The notes under the pieces were generated by a model. It worked only from the letters and a program-made list of their open reading frames with translations. It was not told the origin of the DNA and searched no databases. A DNA stretch of 6,344 bases from an uncultured Ruminococcus sp. (GTDB lineage: Bacteria; Bacillota; Clostridia; Oscillospirales; Ruminococcaceae). Shown piece by piece: positions 3,793 to 6,344 of the stretch. A program made the translations under genes and the position numbers. The stretch lies in the NCBI GenBank assembly GCA_937898375.1, contig CALEJX010000095.1, positions 1-6,344 of the forward strand. Direction: 5' to 3'. The first letter of the stretch is position 1. Each line of letters opens with the position of its first letter.

Positions 3793-6344
3793 ATGTCTGT
3801 TTACCGTATTTATGTAGAAAAAAAGCCTGAGTTTGCAGTTGAAGCAAATTCACTTATCGGCGGAATAAAGTCAGCTCTGGGACTTGAAAACCTTACAGGT
3901 CTGAGAGTTATAAACCGCTATGACGCAGAGGGTCTTTCAAGAGAGGATTTTGACCTTGCGGCACCTGTCGTTTTCTCTGAACCAGCTGTTGATGTTACTT
4001 ACGATCATCTGCCTGCTGTAAAGGCTGACGAGTTTATTTTCGCAGTTGAGTATCTGCCGGGTCAGTTCGATCAGAGAGCCGATTCCTGCGCACAGTGTAT
4101 CTCACTTCTCACAGGAGGAAAGAGACCTACTATCAAGTCAGCGAGAATTTATATCGTTTCAGGCAAACTTACAGAAGCAGAGCTTGACCAGATCAAGCAC
4201 TATATGATAAACCCTGTTGAGTCAAGAGAAGCTTCCCTTGATTGCTTTGATACGCTTGATATCAAGTACACTATCCCTACCACAGTTAAAACTGTTGAGG
4301 GCTTTATCTATTCAACAGATGATGACCTGAGATTCATGCTCACAGACTTGGGTCTTGCAATGGACTTTGACGATATCAAGTTCTGTCAGGATTATTTCAA
4401 GAATGTTGAAAAGAGAAATCCTACTATCACAGAAATTAGAATGATAGACACATATTGGTCTGACCACTGCCGTCACACTACATTCTCCACTATCGTCGAT
4501 AACGTTTCTATCGACTCAGACTACATAGCTGCTACCTTTGCAGACTACATCAACACGAGAAAAGACCTTTACGCAGGCAGAACTGACAAGCCTGTTACAC
4601 TTATGGATCTTGCTTGTATCGGTGCAAAGCAGCTTAAAAAAGCTGGTCTGCTCAAAGACCTTGACGAGAGCGAGGAGATAAACGCTTGCTCAGTTAAGAT
4701 AACAGTTGACGTTGACGGCAAGCCTGAGGATTGGCTGCTCATGTTCAAGAACGAAACTCACAACCACCCTACGGAGATCGAGCCTTTCGGTGGTGCTGCT
4801 ACTTGTCTTGGCGGCGCTATCAGAGACCCTCTGTCAGGACGTTCATATGTATATCAGGCAATGAGAGTAACTGGTGCCGGCAATCCCCTCGTTCCTGTTG
4901 AGGACACTATCGCAGGCAAACTTCCACAGAGAAAGATAGTTGTTGGCGCTGCAAACGGTTATTCTTCATACGGCAACCAGATAGGACTTGCCACTGGTCA
5001 CGTTCACGAGATCTATCACCCGGGATATGTTGCAAAGAGAATGGAGATAGGCGCTGTTATCGGTGCTGCTCCTGCTGAAAACGTAAGACGTGAAAGACCT
5101 GAGCCTGAGGATATCGTTATCCTCCTTGGCGGAAGAACAGGACGTGACGGCTGCGGCGGAGCAACAGGCTCTTCAAAGTCACACAATCTCCACTCACTTG
5201 AAAGCTGCGGAGCTGAGGTACAGAAAGGTAACGCACCTGAGGAAAGAAAGCTTCAGAGACTTTTCAGAAACCCTGAAGTTACTTCAATGATAAAGCGCTG
5301 CAACGACTTCGGCGCAGGCGGAGTTTCAGTTGCTATCGGCGAGCTTGCTGACGGACTTTCTATCAACCTTGACGCTGTTACAAAGAAGTATGACGGACTT
5401 GACGGCACTGAGCTTGCTATCTCCGAGTCACAGGAGAGAATGGCTGTTGTTATCGCAAAGAGCGACCTTGAAAAGTTTATGGCTGAGGCTGCAAAGGAAA
5501 ACCTTGAAGCAACAATGGTGGCAAGAGTAACAGCCGAGCCAAGACTTAAAATGAACTGGTGCGGCAACACTATCGTTGACCTTACAAGAGAGTTTCTTAA
5601 CTCAAACGGCGCAGAAAAACACACAGACATCTCTATCCCTGCTCCTGTTTTCGCAACTGAGAGCAACGAGGCTGACACAGCTGACCGCTGGGAGTCTATG
5701 ATATCAAACCTCAACATCTGCTCACAGAAAGGTCTTGTTGAGAGATTTGACTCAACTATCGGCGCAGGCACAGTTCTTATGCCATTCGGCGGAAAATATC
5801 AGAATACACCTACACAGGCAATGGCTGCAAAGCTTCCTGTTCTTCATGGCAATACAAAAACAACATCTGTTATGGGCTGGGGCTATGACCCATATCTCTC
5901 ATCTGTAAGCCCATACCACGGCGCAATGAGCGCAGTAGTTGAGTCTATTGCAAAGGTCATCGCAACAGGCGGTACATATGAGAAGTGCTGGCTCACATTC
6001 CAAGAGTATTTTGAGAGAACACAGAATAACCCTGAGCGCTGGGGCAAGCCTATGGCCGCTCTCCTTGGCGCATACAAGGCTCAGATAGAACTTGGCTGTG
6101 GCTCTATCGGCGGCAAGGACTCAATGTCAGGTACATTCGAGGAAATAGATGTTCCACCTACACTTGTTTCTTTCGCTGTATCAGTAACAAACGCAGACAA
6201 GGTAGTTTCACAGGAGTTCAAGAAAGCTGGCTCTAAGGTAATTCTTATCAAACCTGAATATGATGACAACAAGCTTGTGAACTTTGATTCACTTAAGGCT
6301 GTATTTGAAAAGGTAGAGAGGCTTATCGCAGAGGGCAAGGCGCT
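3793..6344 (+). CDS. purL: Phosphoribosylformylglycinamidine synthase, 3' end cut off
   Basis: PurL makes FGAM from FGAR, glutamine and ATP, the fourth step of de novo purine synthesis, in the cytoplasm. This is the large single-chain type (usually about 1,200-1,300 residues); 850 codons plus two bases are present, with no stop before the window edge. Residues 1 to about 150 form the PurS-like N-terminal region. The linker carries the catalytic signature WSDHCRHTTF (222-231). The first synthetase half has NETHNHPTEIEPFGGAAT (320-337), GGRTGRDGCGGATG (446-459) and NDFGAGGVSVAIGELADG (504-521). The second half contains GSIGGKDSMSG (770-780), matching the GKDSMS motif of E. coli PurL. The glutaminase domain, which supplies ammonia through a Cys-His-Glu triad, would lie beyond the right edge. 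ATG 3793 has AAGGAG (3779-3784) eight bases upstream; an earlier ATG at 3785 is immediately followed by a stop. Reading frames on the other strand or in other phases here are shadows. Confidence 0.97.
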   Translation, partial: MSVYRIYVEKKPEFAVEANSLIGGIKSALGLENLTGLRVINRYDAEGLSREDFDLAAPVVFSEPAVDVTYDHLPAVKADEFIFAVEYLPGQFDQRADSCAQCISLLTGGKRPTIKSARIYIVSGKLTEAELDQIKHYMINPVESREASLDCFDTLDIKYTIPTTVKTVEGFIYSTDDDLRFMLTDLGLAMDFDDIKFCQDYFKNVEKRNPTITEIRMIDTYWSDHCRHTTFSTIVDNVSIDSDYIAATFADYINTRKDLYAGRTDKPVTLMDLACIGAKQLKKAGLLKDLDESEEINACSVKITVDVDGKPEDWLLMFKNETHNHPTEIEPFGGAATCLGGAIRDPLSGRSYVYQAMRVTGAGNPLVPVEDTIAGKLPQRKIVVGAANGYSSYGNQIGLATGHVHEIYHPGYVAKRMEIGAVIGAAPAENVRRERPEPEDIVILLGGRTGRDGCGGATGSSKSHNLHSLESCGAEVQKGNAPEERKLQRLFRNPEVTSMIKRCNDFGAGGVSVAIGELADGLSINLDAVTKKYDGLDGTELAISESQERMAVVIAKSDLEKFMAEAAKENLEATMVARVTAEPRLKMNWCGNTIVDLTREFLNSNGAEKHTDISIPAPVFATESNEADTADRWESMISNLNICSQKGLVERFDSTIGAGTVLMPFGGKYQNTPTQAMAAKLPVLHGNTKTTSVMGWGYDPYLSSVSPYHGAMSAVVESIAKVIATGGTYEKCWLTFQEYFERTQNNPERWGKPMAALLGAYKAQIELGCGSIGGKDSMSGTFEEIDVPPTLVSFAVSVTNADKVVSQEFKKAGSKVILIKPEYDDNKLVNFDSLKAVFEKVERLIAEGKA

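Noticed and set aside
5253..5771. 172-codon open frame on the minus strand
   Set aside because: It is fully antisense to purL, whose plus-strand frame contains conserved FGAM synthase motifs throughout; no ribosome binding site or recognisable product was seen.

Overview
This 6.3 kb window looks like ordinary chromosome from a low-to-medium GC Firmicute, most likely an Oscillospiraceae/Ruminococcus-like gut clostridium. The grounds are strong AGGAGG-type ribosome binding sites, sigma-A-like promoters with TATAAT -10 boxes, heavy use of AGA, TCA, CTT and GTT codons, the single-chain clostridial type of PurL, and a GTAGGGGCG hairpin of a kind I recall being dispersed in these genomes. The genus is inference. 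No phage, transposon, CRISPR, tRNA or rRNA gene is visible.

All genes lie on the plus strand, mostly as separate transcription units. Positions 1-275 are a very AT-rich upstream region with a promoter (121-149) and a leader hairpin. A small HPr-like protein follows (276-530); it lacks the phosphorylatable histidine but keeps the regulatory serine motif. It ends in a strong intrinsic terminator (570-600). Next is a membrane-anchored DUF218 (SanA/YdcF-like) protein (664-1422) with its own promoter. No terminator is visible after it, but the next gene has its own promoter carrying a pair of 9-bp direct repeats. That gene (1519-3006) encodes a 495-residue L-fucose isomerase-like protein with a recognisable metal-binding Glu/Asp/His set, and ends in a terminator. 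A short flavodoxin (3081-3560) follows, trailed by two GC-rich hairpins, the second a good terminator. The last gene is purL (from 3793), the large single-chain FGAM synthase of purine biosynthesis. It has a near-perfect promoter overlapped by a perfect inverted repeat, and is cut by the right edge after 850 codons. It is an open frame with no stop in the window.

The genes do not form one pathway: possible sugar-PTS-related regulation, an envelope-associated protein, a sugar isomerase of unknown substrate, an electron-transfer flavoprotein and a purine enzyme sit side by side, separated by terminators and promoters. I found no convincing undescribed multi-gene system. The most interesting points are the degenerate HPr, the orphan isomerase with repeat-bearing promoter, and the operator-like palindrome at the purL promoter.
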